Source: Cymbidium sinense (taxonomy: Eukaryota; Streptophyta; Magnoliopsida; Asparagales; Orchidaceae). From it: a stretch of DNA of 64,000 nucleotides. Both the position numbers and the translations under genes were made by a program. The notes beneath the pieces are model-generated. The model worked only from the letters and a program-made list of their open reading frames with translations. It made no database searches and had not been told where the DNA came from. Below, one piece after another: positions 35,965-49,000 of the stretch (position 1 is its first letter; each line of letters opens with the position of its first letter). The stretch lies in the NCBI GenBank assembly GCA_021442155.1, contig CM038222.1, positions 56,229,352-56,293,351 of the forward strand, written 5' to 3'.

Positions 35965-38600
35965 GTGAGCATCAATCTTTAGCAATTTATTCAGCACAGC
36001 TTCAAAAGCTTCTAGTTTCCTTGATGTACTTTTTCTTTTATCTCTCTTTATCAATCATCTATTATCTTGTCCTTTTGAAAAATTATTATTCCTCTCTTCT
36101 TTATTTTGTACTATACTTGAGGCATTGTATCTTCATCTTTCTATATTTTTGAGATACTTTACACAAATATTGTTTTAAGGATAATTCATCTTCTATAACC
36201 TCGTTCATAGTATGTTAATTAGTTAAGAGAATTTTTGATTTTGAATGACTTGGACATGTTAAGTCGAGTCAGCTTGAGGTAGAATAGCTATTGTCATCTG
36301 ACTAGCAAGTGGGGGATCTACCACTATGGCTTTTTCTTATGGCTTGTTGAGTGCGAAGAGCAGTCAGTGACTCAACCTTTGGGCTTATTGAGTCTGATGG
36401 TCAAGACCCACTTGAGTCTTAGACTTGAGCTATGAATAGACTTGCACTTATCCAACTTAACAATATCAAATTTTATAAATTTAAAATCCTCTCATTTTAT
36501 TTTTACTTTCATAAGCAAAGAAGATGAATCTTTCAACTGCAAATCATCTTATGTGCAACTTGTTTAAAGATACATCTTTACTATTCATGATAATCAACGG
36601 TACCTTTAATATTAGATAATAGAGTAATCAAATGGGGATCTCAGCTCAAAGTATGATGTCTACCCGAATCAGTATATATTCAAGGATCTCATCTTATGCA
36701 CAATCAACCCATATGAAAATAAAGAAATGCCCCCTATCTTGCAAGGGGAATTCTAAAACACATTTGAAAGAATTTTAAGATTAAACAAATACATCAATAT
36801 TTGAGTGATATATTTGGTCATATAAGAGTTCAACATATAATATTGATTTCAAAAATCTAAAAATGCCCCCTGTGTAATGAGAGGATTTTCACGGTGCTTT
36901 TAAAATTTTTTTATCATATATCATCAAAGATTACCTCCCTTTCCTCTTAATTATGTATATTTATTTAGGGATCTTGGGATGAAGTGCGATGTCAACCTAA
37001 ATATATATAAATAATAAGGCCCCTTTTTTCACAGAAAAGACTTTGTAGTAACTGTTGAGATAATTTGGAATGTCTTTAGTCCTATGTTGTTTGCTTCCAG
37101 AATTGTTGAAGACTTCCTCTTGAGAGTTTGAAATTTATATTTTTTTCCTATCCTGGCTTTGTGCCTTGGGTGGACTTAATGGAGTTGATGACTTGTTACC
37201 AAGATAAGAAGCCTTCAGTCCTATGCTTTGTGATAGTCTAGTTGAAGATTCAAACTCAAAATTTGAAATTTGTATTTTTCTCCTATCAAAGTTTCATGCC
37301 TTAGTGGACTTGATGAAGTTGATGAGTTGTTGGTGAGATGAGAACAACTTCGATCATATTCTTTGTGTGGGACTTGTTGAATATTCAACCTCAAAATTTG
37401 AAAATTATATTTTTCTCCTATCCTAGCTTCATGCCTTAGTGGACTTGATGGAGTTGATGACTTGTTGGTGAGATGTGAACATCTTCATCCTATGCTTTGT
37501 GCTTTGATGGTCTTGTTAAAAAATCCATCTCAGAGATTCGTATATTGTATTTCCTTAAATCCTGGCTTCGTGCCTTGATGGACATGATGAAGGAAAATCT
37601 TGAATTATTTTGAAGACTTGTCAAGTGATGAAATTACCTTCTGCCTTAGCTTTTTACTTTTGTGGGCTTATAGAAGGATGTCTACCATGACTTAACCTCA
37701 GCCAGGTTAAATTGGTCATGCTTTGTGTGTGACATATTATGACATAACTCATTTAGTTCGGTCTTTATTTTTTTCTTTAGTAGTCTTATTGAAGGAGTTG
37801 ACACTTCTCATTTGATATTGATACCAAACTCGACTTTGTGCCTCCTCGAGTGAGAATCTTTTTGTTGGATTTTGAAAAATAACCTTTCATCCAATAGGGA
37901 TGATCTCCTAATCTATGCCACTTAAACTCACCAAGTTGGAGGGATTTAGAGATTTGGATGCTCTCATCTTTGAACTAACATAGTAGGAAGATCCCTTACT
38001 GCAGCCTTTATGGCATATTGAGCAAACAGACCTGTCAACGACTTGGCCATATTTCGGCGTGTTGAGTCCAACCTTATGCACCCACTTGAGTCTTGGACTT
38101 GAGCAATTGTTAGAGAATTTATTATGGGGATAATGACATGGGGGATCTCTTACTATGACCTTTATGAAAAGCGTATCGGACTCGATCATATTTGGGCATG
38201 TTGAGTCCGATCTTATGCACCAACTCGAGCCCTAGATTTGATGTATGGATGGAAGATGTGTTTCCCACTTGATTTGTTGTAGTTTATAGACTTGAAAATT
38301 TCTCTTTTTGGTCGGTAGAACTTTGAGAGTTGTAAGCATTAAATACATAACTGGAATACATATATGGGATTTCGACCTTAGGCTCAATGTCAAACCAAAT
38401 ACAAAAGGAGGCCCCTATCTTACAAGAGAAATCCAAACATATTTTACTATAAAATTTTTTAAAAAATGACCCTTATCTGATAGGGGATGTTTTCTTTATT
38501 TCAAAAATGCATTCTTGCATTATAAGAGAATTTCCAAGAAAAACTTACACATATAATGACGGCGAGGAATAATTGGTATTCTTAGCACTAGGACCAATTC
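35965..38600. repeat. Decayed gypsy-interior remnant with tandem repeats
   Basis: No intact gene. It contains repeated short blocks. A unit of about 120-200 bp (37,030-37,620) carries GCTTCATGCCTTAGTGGACTTGATGGAG-like wording roughly four times. A second motif, TTGAGTC...CTTATGCACC...GAGTCTTGGACTTGAG, occurs near 36,380, 38,060 and 38,200. A third, AAAATGCCCCCTATCTTGCAAGGGG-like with a small hairpin, occurs near 36,730, 36,860, 38,405 and 38,465. The minus frame at 37,908-38,189 has no recognisable domain. By position it corresponds to sequence downstream of pol. Confidence 0.5.
37030..37620. repeat. Tandem repeat, about four degenerate units
   Basis: Successive units share CCTATGCTTTGTG, TTCAACCTCAAAATTTGAAA, ATTTTTCTCCTATC, GCTTCATGCCTTAGTGGACT and TGATGGAGTTGATGACTTGTTGG in that order. 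Unit length is irregular (about 120-170 bp). Confidence 0.75.
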
Positions 38601-38609
38601 TTCTTTTTG

Positions 38610-38880
38610 AAAAGTTTGATGATTGAATGCTTTGAACATCCTTGCTCAGTAAACTTTTAAATTTTGCTAAGCTTGGAGCCTAACCTCATCAAGCGCATCA
38701 AGCTCTTTCATCCATAGTAGGTATTCTCATCTTAGGTAAGATCATGTTGAATGGCTACTCGAAGTGAATTTAGTTCAACTTCAAGTGGCCAGACTGGTTC
38801 AGCTCCAAATACTAGCAGATAAGGAGTGGATTTTATGGAAGTAGAGACTAGATGTCACATCGTTGTCTTTCTTTAAGGAA
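38610..38880 (-). pseudogene. TAT-type integrase C-terminal scrap
   Basis: The minus strand reads STPYLLVFGAEPVWPLEVEL, then NSLRVAIQHDLT. After a frameshift it continues as ELDALDEVRLQA and QNLKVY, then RMFKAFN. This is the region after the catalytic core in TAT integrases, and it overlaps in content with 56,480-56,640 of the third interior. Nothing of the upstream pol is adjacent to it. The element around it has been cut down and rearranged. Confidence 0.8.
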
Positions 38881-38929
38881 ATTTCACTTTGAGGCTCTAG
38901 CCTTTAAATTTCTTACATTTTTGCTAGGA

Positions 38930-40060
38930 TCTTTCGACGATAAATTTTTGGACCTATGGTCTAAGTGTCACACCTCGATGCTCACTGTGCAGGACTTAAA
39001 TTAGTAGACATCTTGCTGGAGTTGTAGGAGGTCTCTTTGGAAGAGCAACTCTAGCCACCCAGATGATAGGACCTTGATATTTTCTTTTCATCAATCATTT
39101 CTTCTTAGCAACTTTAGGACCCGATGCACTCTTGCATATATAGTTTCAAGTTTTCTCACTGAAATAGCTAGAACTTGATGTTGTCAGGTTTAGACGGACT
39201 ATTTGATTTGACTAGTAGAGTTGTCCCACTTTATCCATCTTAGATTGTCAAACTTATGGGTTAGAACACTTGCTTCTAGTTCTACAACTGGTTGTACAAC
39301 TTTATGCTTGAACAATGGCTGTTAAACACGCAGTTCAGCATTTCTCTTTCTCCACTATCTCTGGGTTAGCTTGCTTCTAGATGAAGAAGCTTTTGCATCA
39401 CTACTTCTTCTCGGGGCTTCATCCTCCATATTATTTTCCTTTTTGTTAGGAATTTTCAATGATGGACTACTATACATGCAGTCTAGGTGTCACGCTCTGA
39501 TACTCACCGTGGCTACTTCTTCTCGAGGCCTCCAAATTTATTTTCATTTTTATCAAGATCTTACGATGGTGGAATCCAAGACATGCGGTCCAAGTGTCAC
39601 GCTCTGATGTTCACCATGCATGGCTTGTTTAGAATGATCTTGAGTTCTTACTACCACTGATGATAGTTTATGTAGTTGAGCATTCTTGGCTTCTCTGATA
39701 ATGGCCTTTGATACCTCTTCTTCATAAGGCATTTTTCTTTGATAACCTTCAAGACTTTATGTACTCGAGCAAGTAGAGTTTTAGGTTATTTCTTCTAAAT
39801 GGTTTGAGTTAACTACTGTTAAGCCTAGAAAGACTGCTTAACATCACTAGTAGAGCTATTCTTTTTCACCCATTTCAAATTTTCAAACTTGTTGTGAGTG
39901 GGAACACTCGCTTGTGGTATCAAGTATGGTCGCATGGCTAGTGATTCAAGCAATAATTATCGAGCTTACAGTTTAGCATTTATTCTCCATCTTTGCCTTT
40001 GAGTTAGTTTTCCTCCAAATGAGGAAGCTTCAGCATCATGCCTTCTTAATGCAAAAGGTT
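38930..40060. repeat. Diverged direct duplication (about 0.4-0.6 kb units)
   Basis: 38,930-39,420 and 39,560-40,060 share the same succession: GTCTAAGTGTCAC...GATGCTCACCGTGCA, then CTAGTAGAG(T/C)T...CCCA, then TTAGCATTT...CTCC, then GAGTTAG, then ATGA(A/G)GAAGCTT. A third copy of just the first motif is at 39,470-39,520. On the minus strand both copies encode a tail of the type ASS...KLTQR...NA(K/E)L, so the duplication includes coding sequence. Confidence 0.65.
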
Positions 40061-40374
40061 CAACTGGAAGAGTGGTGGCAATGATTGATACTTTATGCCT
40101 AGTGACAGTTCTTTTCATGACTGACATCTCAGAATTACCAAATATTTTGAATACAAAGGCTCTCTTTCGAGGAACCTCAGTAGCAATAATGGCTATTCCA
40201 ATCGTTATCCTCCCCTGCACAGGTTGGGATGTACAATATGCAGGTATTTCAGGTGGAGGATTATTTGCAGTGATGATAGCCAGGATGTTTATGTTACCAA
40301 TTTGGATGGTAGTTCCAACATCTTCAGTATTGATTACAACATTAGCCAGACTAATGTTGACTCCATGACCTAGT
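39966..40374 (-). pseudogene. Unidentified retroelement ORF fragment
   Basis: An open minus-strand stretch of about 136 codons. It begins near LGHGVNISLANVVINTEDVG, runs through ITANNPPPEIPAY and VQGRITIGI, and ends SSFGGKLTQRQRWRINAKL before a stop at 39,966. I do not recognise the family. The basic C-terminus also occurs, diverged, in the duplicated copy near 39,330-39,410. It could be an accessory ORF or part of gag of a TAT-type element. Right of it there is about 200 bp without signal before the LTR at 40,583. Confidence 0.45.
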
Positions 40375-43300
40375 TGCTTGATGAATGGTGTGCTCTAAAG
40401 ATCCATTTTTATAAATGAAAGATGGGGATGAGTAGTCAATAATTGATGTATTACCCCCACACTTTCAAAATATAGAAGTATAATAGAACAAACATATTAG
40501 TCATAAAAATATGGTTGATTTAAGTTTAATTCTATTGATAATTGATTTTAAGTTTCAATTTTTATCATGCTTCACTACTACTTGTGGTGAAAATATTCTT
40601 CTTATACATTCCTGCCTTCATCTACCCTCCTTCTTTGGAAAAAGAGGGTGAATGAAAATAGAAATATATAAAAATACATGCCTTGTTGAGAGACCATGTA
40701 GATCCACAGATGTTCTTATTGAGGGTGATCAGGTACGATTTAAGGAGAGGTGTACTATCTCGAAAGATAAAAATCACCATCCTACAATGGACCTAACCAT
40801 CTCAACAAGGACTCCTAAGGACAATGGGTCTCAGACATATGTACAGATTCTTCCTTATTTTACATGAAAAATAAAGTAAGGTTTATTTTAAAGGGTTTGT
40901 TTTTCTATGGCAAGCCCCATAGCATTACATCATGGGATGATCCCTTAGAATACTCGATAAGGTAAATGATCATTGTCTTCAAAGATTTTAATAGGAAAGG
41001 ACTATCAATCGATTAGTTTATTTTTAAGATCAAATGGAATTGATCAAAGAGAGGGAGTTATTATCGAAGCCAAATGAAAGTAAGTAGGAGATGCTCATGA
41101 TGCTAGAAAACTAGTGAACATCTCAAACTATCTTATGGTTGGGCTTTACATTTTTGAAATTGATTTAATTTATTTGAATTAATTTTTTTATTAGAAATTT
41201 AGGGCTTATGATTCCATAAGACAAGATTATAGAAATGCCTAAGAGGTGAGGATTTATGCTTATGGCTCACAAAAGGGGAGAAGCAACCTCAAAACCTAAA
41301 TCTAGGGAGCTTTGGTGAGAGCCAAAAGCACGACCTAAATCTAAGGTGAGAATAGGTATTTGGATTACCTCCATAAGAGAGGATAAATCACCCGACTGTT
41401 TGGACTTATAACTGCCTGGGGGTGGCTGCCAACTAACTCCTCCTACGATTTTAAATTCATGTAGGCAAGTCTTATGCTTTATGCAAGATAGTTAGGCTAT
41501 TTTTTATTTAGAAAGAAACTAAGTCCTTAAACTCATTCCCTAAAGAGACTAGATCATGTAAGGACAAGCTTCAAATGACTTAAATCTAATAAAATTCATA
41601 TTTCATTTTATTTTCATTTTTAGACAATTATTTTGACTCAGGATAATATGATTCATATGTCTAATGCATGAGAAATATAATTATTGGCTAAAATCAGTGA
41701 GAAGGGAAGAGGTGTATTCCACCACGGCTCTCAAAGGTCAAGCCAAGTTTCTCTGGCAAAGGTGGAAGCCCTCCCATCAAGAGTAAAATAAGATGCATTT
41801 GTGCATGATGTTATAAAATAAATACTCATCCAGCTAAGGGGTTGCTAATTCTTTTATCTTAAAATTTAGCCTAAGCTTAAGGTGAGGTTATGAGTTCTTC
41901 ATTTTAGTTTTGAATTGTTAAGTTTGGTAAAAGATTTATTTTTCCCTAAGATCCTAATCCACATCCATACCATACATAAAATAAGGAAGAAACTAGGAAA
42001 AGGATGCCACTTAATGCACAAGCTAAACAAATCATCAATCAATTTATAAAGTTAATCGCAAAAAGAATAAGAGGCCCTTGTGGTCGGGTACCATCGCACA
42101 AAGCTAAAAACAAATTGGGTAGCTGAGCTCTACCCTTATACAACCCAGATTACAAATGAATTAAATATATTTAAGTAAGGAATTCATTGTTATGGGGTTC
42201 TTCAAGCTTCATTTCTTCATTCTTCTTTTCTTCTTTCTTCTTTGGTTCCTTCTTTTGGATGGTTGGAAGGTGGATGCTCCAAAGGCTTCACATGGTGCAT
42301 AAGATGAGATCTTATGACCAATGTTCATCCTAATCCCCATAATAATCATTTCAAAATTCTAATTGCAAAATTTACATCAAAAGGAAAATTAAATCTAATT
42401 AACACCTGCAAAATAAAGGTTAGCTAAACAACCACCAAATTCCAAGCATGTATATTAGACTTATCACCCCACATAAGGGTGACAAAGTCCATCTGGCCTA
42501 TTGGATTATGCTTAAGGGTATAAGCATCAGCACAATAAAAGCAATTATATTTTTATTTATTACAATGCCCCTTAAGTACAATCCCTTGCAGAAGATAATG
42601 GTCAAACTAAGATCGCCCTATCATTCATTCTATGCACATTCATCCTAACATCCGCCTAAAAATATAGATCATAAAATAAAGTAAGCATCAAACCATAACC
42701 CCTAACCTAAAGCTAGAAGTGGTGACTTAGCAATGTGTGTTTGAGGTTTGTGTGTGTTATGCTTAGTTATCGCTTTAAGTTAGAATTTCAACTTAGAGGA
42801 GGGTTTCATTTAAGTGATTTAACTATATTGGCTTGATTTTATTTCATATTTTGATTAGATTCAAGTGAATCCTACAATTAATTACTAAGTTATGAAGAGA
42901 GGGAAAGAGGAGAGAACTTATCTTTCCTTCCCTAACCTAAGTAACTTTTAAAGTGGATTCATGTCTTAGTTTTGTTTAGTGAATATTTTGATTAAGTGTT
43001 TTATATAATCCTAAGTTTAGATGAACTCTAAACAAACCTACTCGAAAAAAAAGGTGTTTTAAGATTTAGTAAAATGAACTAAATTCATAAAACATACATC
43101 ACTTCATTTCTTTCCCAACATGTATGACATGCATATGAATGAGTCCTAACCATATCTATAAATAAAAATGAGAATGTTCAACACACTTTATGATGCATGC
43201 TAAGTAATTCATTTAAGAAAATTTGAAAGTTTATGATGCATGACTTTCATTTAGTAGAAAAGAGATTTCTTATCCAATTTTTATATGCACACATGAAGGT

Positions 43301-45176
43301 AAAAAGTCATAAGTGAAACAATATCAGTTAACTAGAGGTGTAAGGTACAAGACCTACTTAGGGCTACTTAAAGCCTCATAAACCCTTGTCTAGACTAATA
43401 TACCACTTTCCTTTAATACAAACATGTGTACAAAATAAATGAATGGAAAAGAGAGAATGCAAAAATTTGTATTTATTGACTTATTTTGGTTATGCAATTT
43501 ATATGTGCAAGCATAGGTATCCTTCTTAAGTGATAGTATATGAATGAATATGATATGAAATTAGGTAAGTGTTAGGTTCTTTTCAAATGAACCACACATC
43601 TTACCAAATCCTATTCAAAACTATACTAAAAGAGAAGAGAAGAAAATGTATACTAAGCACATCTTTATATCTTACTCACATGCAAGCTTATAACTAAAAT
43701 ATAAGTAACACACTTTTAGTTTTGATAATTGATTCATATATTTTGAAAATAATTTGAATTTAATAGTGATAATAGCCACATATTATTACTTTAGCCAACA
43801 CATGCAATTTGACATAAAGTAAACATCTTCATTTTAAATTTGATTTTTGAAAAGCATGGATGCATGTAACCACACGACATACATATTTAACATGTTGTGG
43901 AATAAACTAAAGCAATGAAAGCATGTAAACATATTCACTTTAATTAAATCCTAAAGACATTCTTATAAAATAAGAAAGCTTAAAATAAATCAAAGTTTAT
44001 CTAGTATGATTTTTATTTAATTTAGAATTTGATTGAATTTTGAAAATATGAGTTGAGTTTACTGTTCCTAACCCATTCCCACATGTGTTTGTCATTTTTT
44101 TTTTTTTTTTTTAGATGATTAGATTGATTTTAGATTTTGATTAGGTTAAGGTATGGATTAAGCATGTTAATTAACCCTTATACACCACCTTAGTTAACCA
44201 AATAATTATGAGCCAATGAGATGACATAAAACCTCACTAGAATTTAAATTTGTAATGCACCTAGGAAGAAAAGGGCCTTAATGCAATTTGGCTCATGATT
44301 AATGGTAATTAAGCTGGGTTTAACTTAATTTCAAAACACCCTCACACATATGAGTTGAGTTTTGATTTTCTTAATTGAACTTAGGCTCTTGAACACCTAA
44401 GCATCTACCCAATGTAGATAAATTAAGTTTTAGAAGATTTTAGAATTTTTAGGAATTAATTAAGAGGGTAATTAATGAATTACCCTTAATTAAGAGAGGA
44501 TTCAGGAAAGAAAAGGAGGTTTAGGGAATAACTTAAAGGAAATACCCCAAAAGTATTCCCTAAGCCTCCTATTCACTGGATCAAACCTTAATCAACTTCA
44601 ATAAGGGATTAAAACACTAATCAAACCCTTAATTATCCTTAATTACATAAATGGGGTAATTAGGAAATGGAGTTGCAATTTCCCCAATTAAGCCATCAAT
44701 AAATCCCAAGAAAATTAGGGAAGACAGAAGTCATCTCTCAAAATATACCCAAGAAGTTTGAGATTAATCAGAGGATTAATTAAGGAGTAACTAGAAAATT
44801 AAGATTTCCATTAAAAGAAAAAAAATCAGAGAAAGATATAATTCAAAATCCATTAAAACTAATTTTAGAATATTCTAAATTGAATTATCTTTTAGTGGCA
44901 ATTTACCTCATATTTTCTAATTTTTCTTTAAAGAGATATGAATTTTTAAAGCTTAGAGGATTAATTAGAATTAATTAAAACCTAATTAAATCCCTTGCCA
45001 CATGACACGCTATGGCGTGCACTTTCCATGCGCCGACCGTGGAGACCACTTAAATGTCACGATCAGGCACGCATGTGAGATGCGAATATATGTTGTTCGA
45101 TCAAAGATCGAACGGCCAAGAATAACCACATGATTTTAAAAGGATAAATTAGATATGAAACATGCATTTAATCTTG

Positions 45177-45207
45177 GCCGTCCATCCAAAATGTGTGGAT
45201 GGACGGC
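45177..45207. other. GC-rich LTR hairpin GCCGTCCATCC/GGATGGACGGC
   Basis: Perfect 11-bp inverted repeat in copy B. In the copy at 50,589-50,613 the arms are CATCCATCC/GGATGGATG: the G-C pair has become A-T on both sides. Confidence 0.75.
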
Positions 45208-45449
45208 TAGAGATCCATCCCTGCCAAAGCCTGTGATCCATGGGGACCATCCATGTTCTAGGCTTTGATCCCAGCTCGATTGAGCTCGAATTAGGATAAA
45301 ACTTTGCCCACACCATCTAACACTAATGGCAATCATATCCAACGGTCAAAATTTCATGCCATTATACTTTCTTTCACAAAGGACCAACACACCTCAAGTC
45401 TAGTGATCAAAAAATACCATACCTCACCAACAGTCAATTCCCTTGGAGG

Positions 45450-45474
45450 AGCTTCATCTGGTTGAGATGAAGCT
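45450..45474. other. LTR hairpin AGCTTCATCT/AGATGAAGCT
   Basis: Perfect 10-bp inverted repeat, loop GGTTG. The matching site in copy A is 30,932-30,952, with a compensated change in the arms. Confidence 0.7.
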
Positions 45475-46044
45475 GTGGTGAAAGAATTAGCTCATGAGGT
45501 TGTGTAGATTGCTCTATGGACCAACCCCTGCTTAGCTCCTTTGTGGCTTTTATAGAATTGGACTTCTCCTTACCTTTGTAACTTGAGGGAGAGCATAGGC
45601 AAGCTCGATTTGGTCCCCTGAGGGAGTATGCAAAGGCAATTGAGTTTAATTGTAGTGTGGAGGAAGTATAAAAATTAGTGGAGCTCCCCTATTTCCTCTT
45701 GAAGAAAACCGAGAATGGCTAATTTCAAATCCCTCTTTGAGAGTTAAGAATACTCTAGGATGGATCCTCTCACTCTCTAACACTCAATCGATAGTGAGCA
45801 TATGAAAATTGAAGTGAATTAGGAGAATATATCTCCCCCTATGATAATCGGACAGTCGAAGCCATCTTTGCCATTTTGACCCAATTACCAAGATTGGAAG
45901 GGTTGTTCTTGCTGTTAGAGGTTGGCACATGGTCAGTTTAAGCTAAGGAGTGGATTGGTAACCTCCCATGTGCTTCAACTTAAGTGGAGGGAAGTTTTCT
46001 ATTTGGCCAATTTGAGCCATGTACTTGGTTTTGGCCTTGGGTCC

Positions 46045-49000
46045 TGTTGGTAGAAAAATTTCTATATGGTTTCCTTCAAATCTATGGGGAAAGAAAGTAA
46101 GAATATAAAAATTCATCTTTTTGGAATGCCATGATAATCTGCAGATGTACTTATTCAGGTGATCGAGTACGTCATCAAAGAAATAGTGTACTATCTCAAG
46201 AGATAGAAGTCACTACCCTTTAATGTACCTAATCACCTAAATAAGGTCTCCTAAGAACGATGGGTCTGCATATGTACCAAATATTCTTCCTCTACTTTAC
46301 ATGAAAAAGTAAAGTAGGGCTTATTTTAAATCGAGTTCATTAAGTTTCCTACAGGGGCAAGCCCCCATAGTTACTTACATCCTAAGAAATGGGGATTCCT
46401 TAGGAAAACTCTCGATTAAGGTAAATGATCGTTGTCTTCAAAGAATTTCAATAGGAAAGGACTACCAATCGATTGGATCATTTTTTGAAGATCAAATGGG
46501 ATTGATCAAAGTAGGGGATTTATTATCAAAGCTGAAAAAAGATAAGTAGGAGATGCCCACGATGCTAGAAACCTAGCGAGCATCTCAAACTAACCTATAG
46601 TTGGGATTTACATTTTTGAAATTGAATTAGTTTGTTTGAGTTGTATTTTTTATTAAAATTTAGGACTTATGATTCTTCAACACAAGATTAAAGAAATACC
46701 TAAGAGGTGAGGAATTAAGCTTATGGCCCACCAAGGGGAGAAGTAACCTCAGAACCTAAATCTAGGAAACTTTGGCGAGGTCCGAAAGCACAACCTAAAT
46801 ATAAGGCAAAAATGTAATTGGTTTGCCTCCATAAGTGAGGACAAACCGCCCGACTATTTGGACTTATAACTACCTGGGGTAGCCACCAACTAACTCCTCC
46901 AATAATTTTAAATACATGTAGGCAAGTCTTTATTCTTATGCAAGATAGCTGGGCTGTTATTTATTTAGAAAGAGACTAAGTCCTTAAACTCACTCCCTAA
47001 AGAGACTAGATCATGTAAGGGCATGCTTCAAATGACCTAAATCTAATGTAATTCAAATTTCATTTTGGATAATTATTTTGACTCAGGCTAATAGGATTCA
47101 TATGTCTAATGCATGAAAAATAAAGTTATTGGCTAAAATCAACGAGAAGGTAGGAGGTGTGTTTCCACTATGGCTCTCAAAGGTCAAGCCAAGTTTCTCT
47201 AGAAAATGTGGAAGCCCTCCAATCAAGAGTGAAATAAGATGCATTTATGCATGATATTGTAAAATAAATACTCATCCAGCTAAGGTGTTGCTAATTCTTT
47301 TATCTTGATTTAAACATAAGCTCTAGGTGAGGTTATGAGTTCTTTATTTTAATTTCGAGTTGTTAAGTTTGGTAAAAGATTTATTTTTCTAAAGAGCCTA
47401 ATCCACATCCAAGACATACATAAAGCAAGGAAGAAACTAGAAAAGATGCCACTTAATGCAAAAGCTAAACAAATCATCAATCAATTTATAAAGCTAATCA
47501 AAAAAAAGAATAAAATGCCATCGCACTACCAAGACAAACCCAAATACAAATGTGGTAGCTCTACCCTTATACAACCTGATTACAAATGAATTAAATTACA
47601 ATTAAGCAATGAATTCATTGTTATGGGGTCTTCAAGCTTCATTTCTTCTTTCTTCTTTTTCTTCTTATTTTCTTTTTTCTTCTTTTCTTCTTTGGTTTCT
47701 TCTTGATGGTTGGAAGGTAGATGCTCCAAGTTTCATGGTACATAAGATAGATCTTATGACCAATGCTCATCCTAATCCCCATAACAATCATTCCAAAATC
47801 CTAATTGCAATAAATTTACATGAAAAGGAAAAGAATGGAAATCTAACTAACACTGCAAAAAATAGAGATTAGCTAAAATAAACCACACAAATCCCAAGCA
47901 TGTATATTGGACTTATCACCCCACATGGGTGACTAAGTCCACTCCTATTGGATTATGCTTAGGGTATAAGCACGCAAAGCAAAAGCATTTTATTTTTATT
48001 TATAATAGCTCTTAAGCACAATCCCCTATAAAAAATAATGGTTAGACTAAGATCACCCTAGCATTCATTCTATGAGCATACACCCTAAAATCCATTCTAA
48101 AACATATATCACAAAATAAAATAAACATCAAACCATGCACCTCCCCTAACCTAAAGCTAGAAGTGGTGACTTAGCTAATGTGTGTGCTTTGGTTTGTGTG
48201 TGGTATGCTTAGCTATGGCTTTAAGTTAAATTTTCTAAGTGTGAAAATATGTTCAACTTAGAGGAGGGTTTCATTTAAGTTATTTAATTGATTTGGGTTG
48301 ATTTTATTTTATGTTTTGATTATGTTCAAGTGAATCCTATAATTAATTACTAAGTTATGAAGAGAGGGAAAGAGAAAGGAACTTCTATTTTCTTCCCTAA
48401 CCTAAGTAATTTCTAAAGAAGATTCATATTTTTAGCTTTGTTTAGTGAATGTTTTGATTATGTGTTTTAATTAATCCTACATTTAGATAAACTCTAAACA
48501 AACCTATTCAAAAAGAAAGGCATTTTAAGATTAAATAAAATGAACCAAATTCACGAAACATACATCACTTCATTTCTTTCCCAACATGTATAACATGCAT
48601 ATGAATGAATCCTAAGCATATCTATACAAACAAAATGAGAATGTTTAACACACTTTATGATGCATGCTAAGTACCATTTAAGGAAATTTGAAGTTTAAGA
48701 TGCATGATTTTCATTAAGTAGAAAAGGTATTTCTTATCCAATTTTCACATATACACATGAAAGTAAGAAAGGCATAAGTGAGTACAATGCCATTGTTAAC
48801 CAGAGGTGTAAGGTACAAGACCTACTTAGGGCTACTTAAAGCCTCGCAACCTCGGGTTGTCTAGACTAATATACCACTCTTAAATACAAACATGTGTACA
48901 AAAAAAATGAAATGAAATGGAAAAGAAAGAATGCAAAAGTTGTATTAGTTGATTCATTTTGTTTATGCAATTTATGTGTGCAAGCATAGGTAACCCTTCT

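Larger units (their letters stand above)
40583..46044 (-). repeat. Giant LTR, reverse copy B (left part)
   Basis: Starts TGTGGTGAAAATATTCTTC. The first 95 bases differ from copy D (61,076) at only about six positions by eye, while copies C and E start differently, so B and D look like the two LTRs of one element. It carries all blocks up to the GC-rich one and stops at GGCCTTGGGTCC (46,044), where another LTR start intervenes. It includes a run of 18 T near 44,095-44,112. Small frames such as 42,448-42,648 and 45,136-45,342 are not conserved as proteins. Confidence 0.72.

Noticed and set aside
40072..40368. Forward ORF rich in hydrophobic residues, possible membrane protein
   Set aside because: The opposite strand gives the protein-like sequence that is shared with the nearby duplicate; the forward frame is its shadow.
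44095..44112. T18 run as a polymerase III terminator or SINE tail
   Set aside because: No A and B boxes upstream. The same place in copy C has a shorter interrupted T tract, so it is slippage within the LTR.
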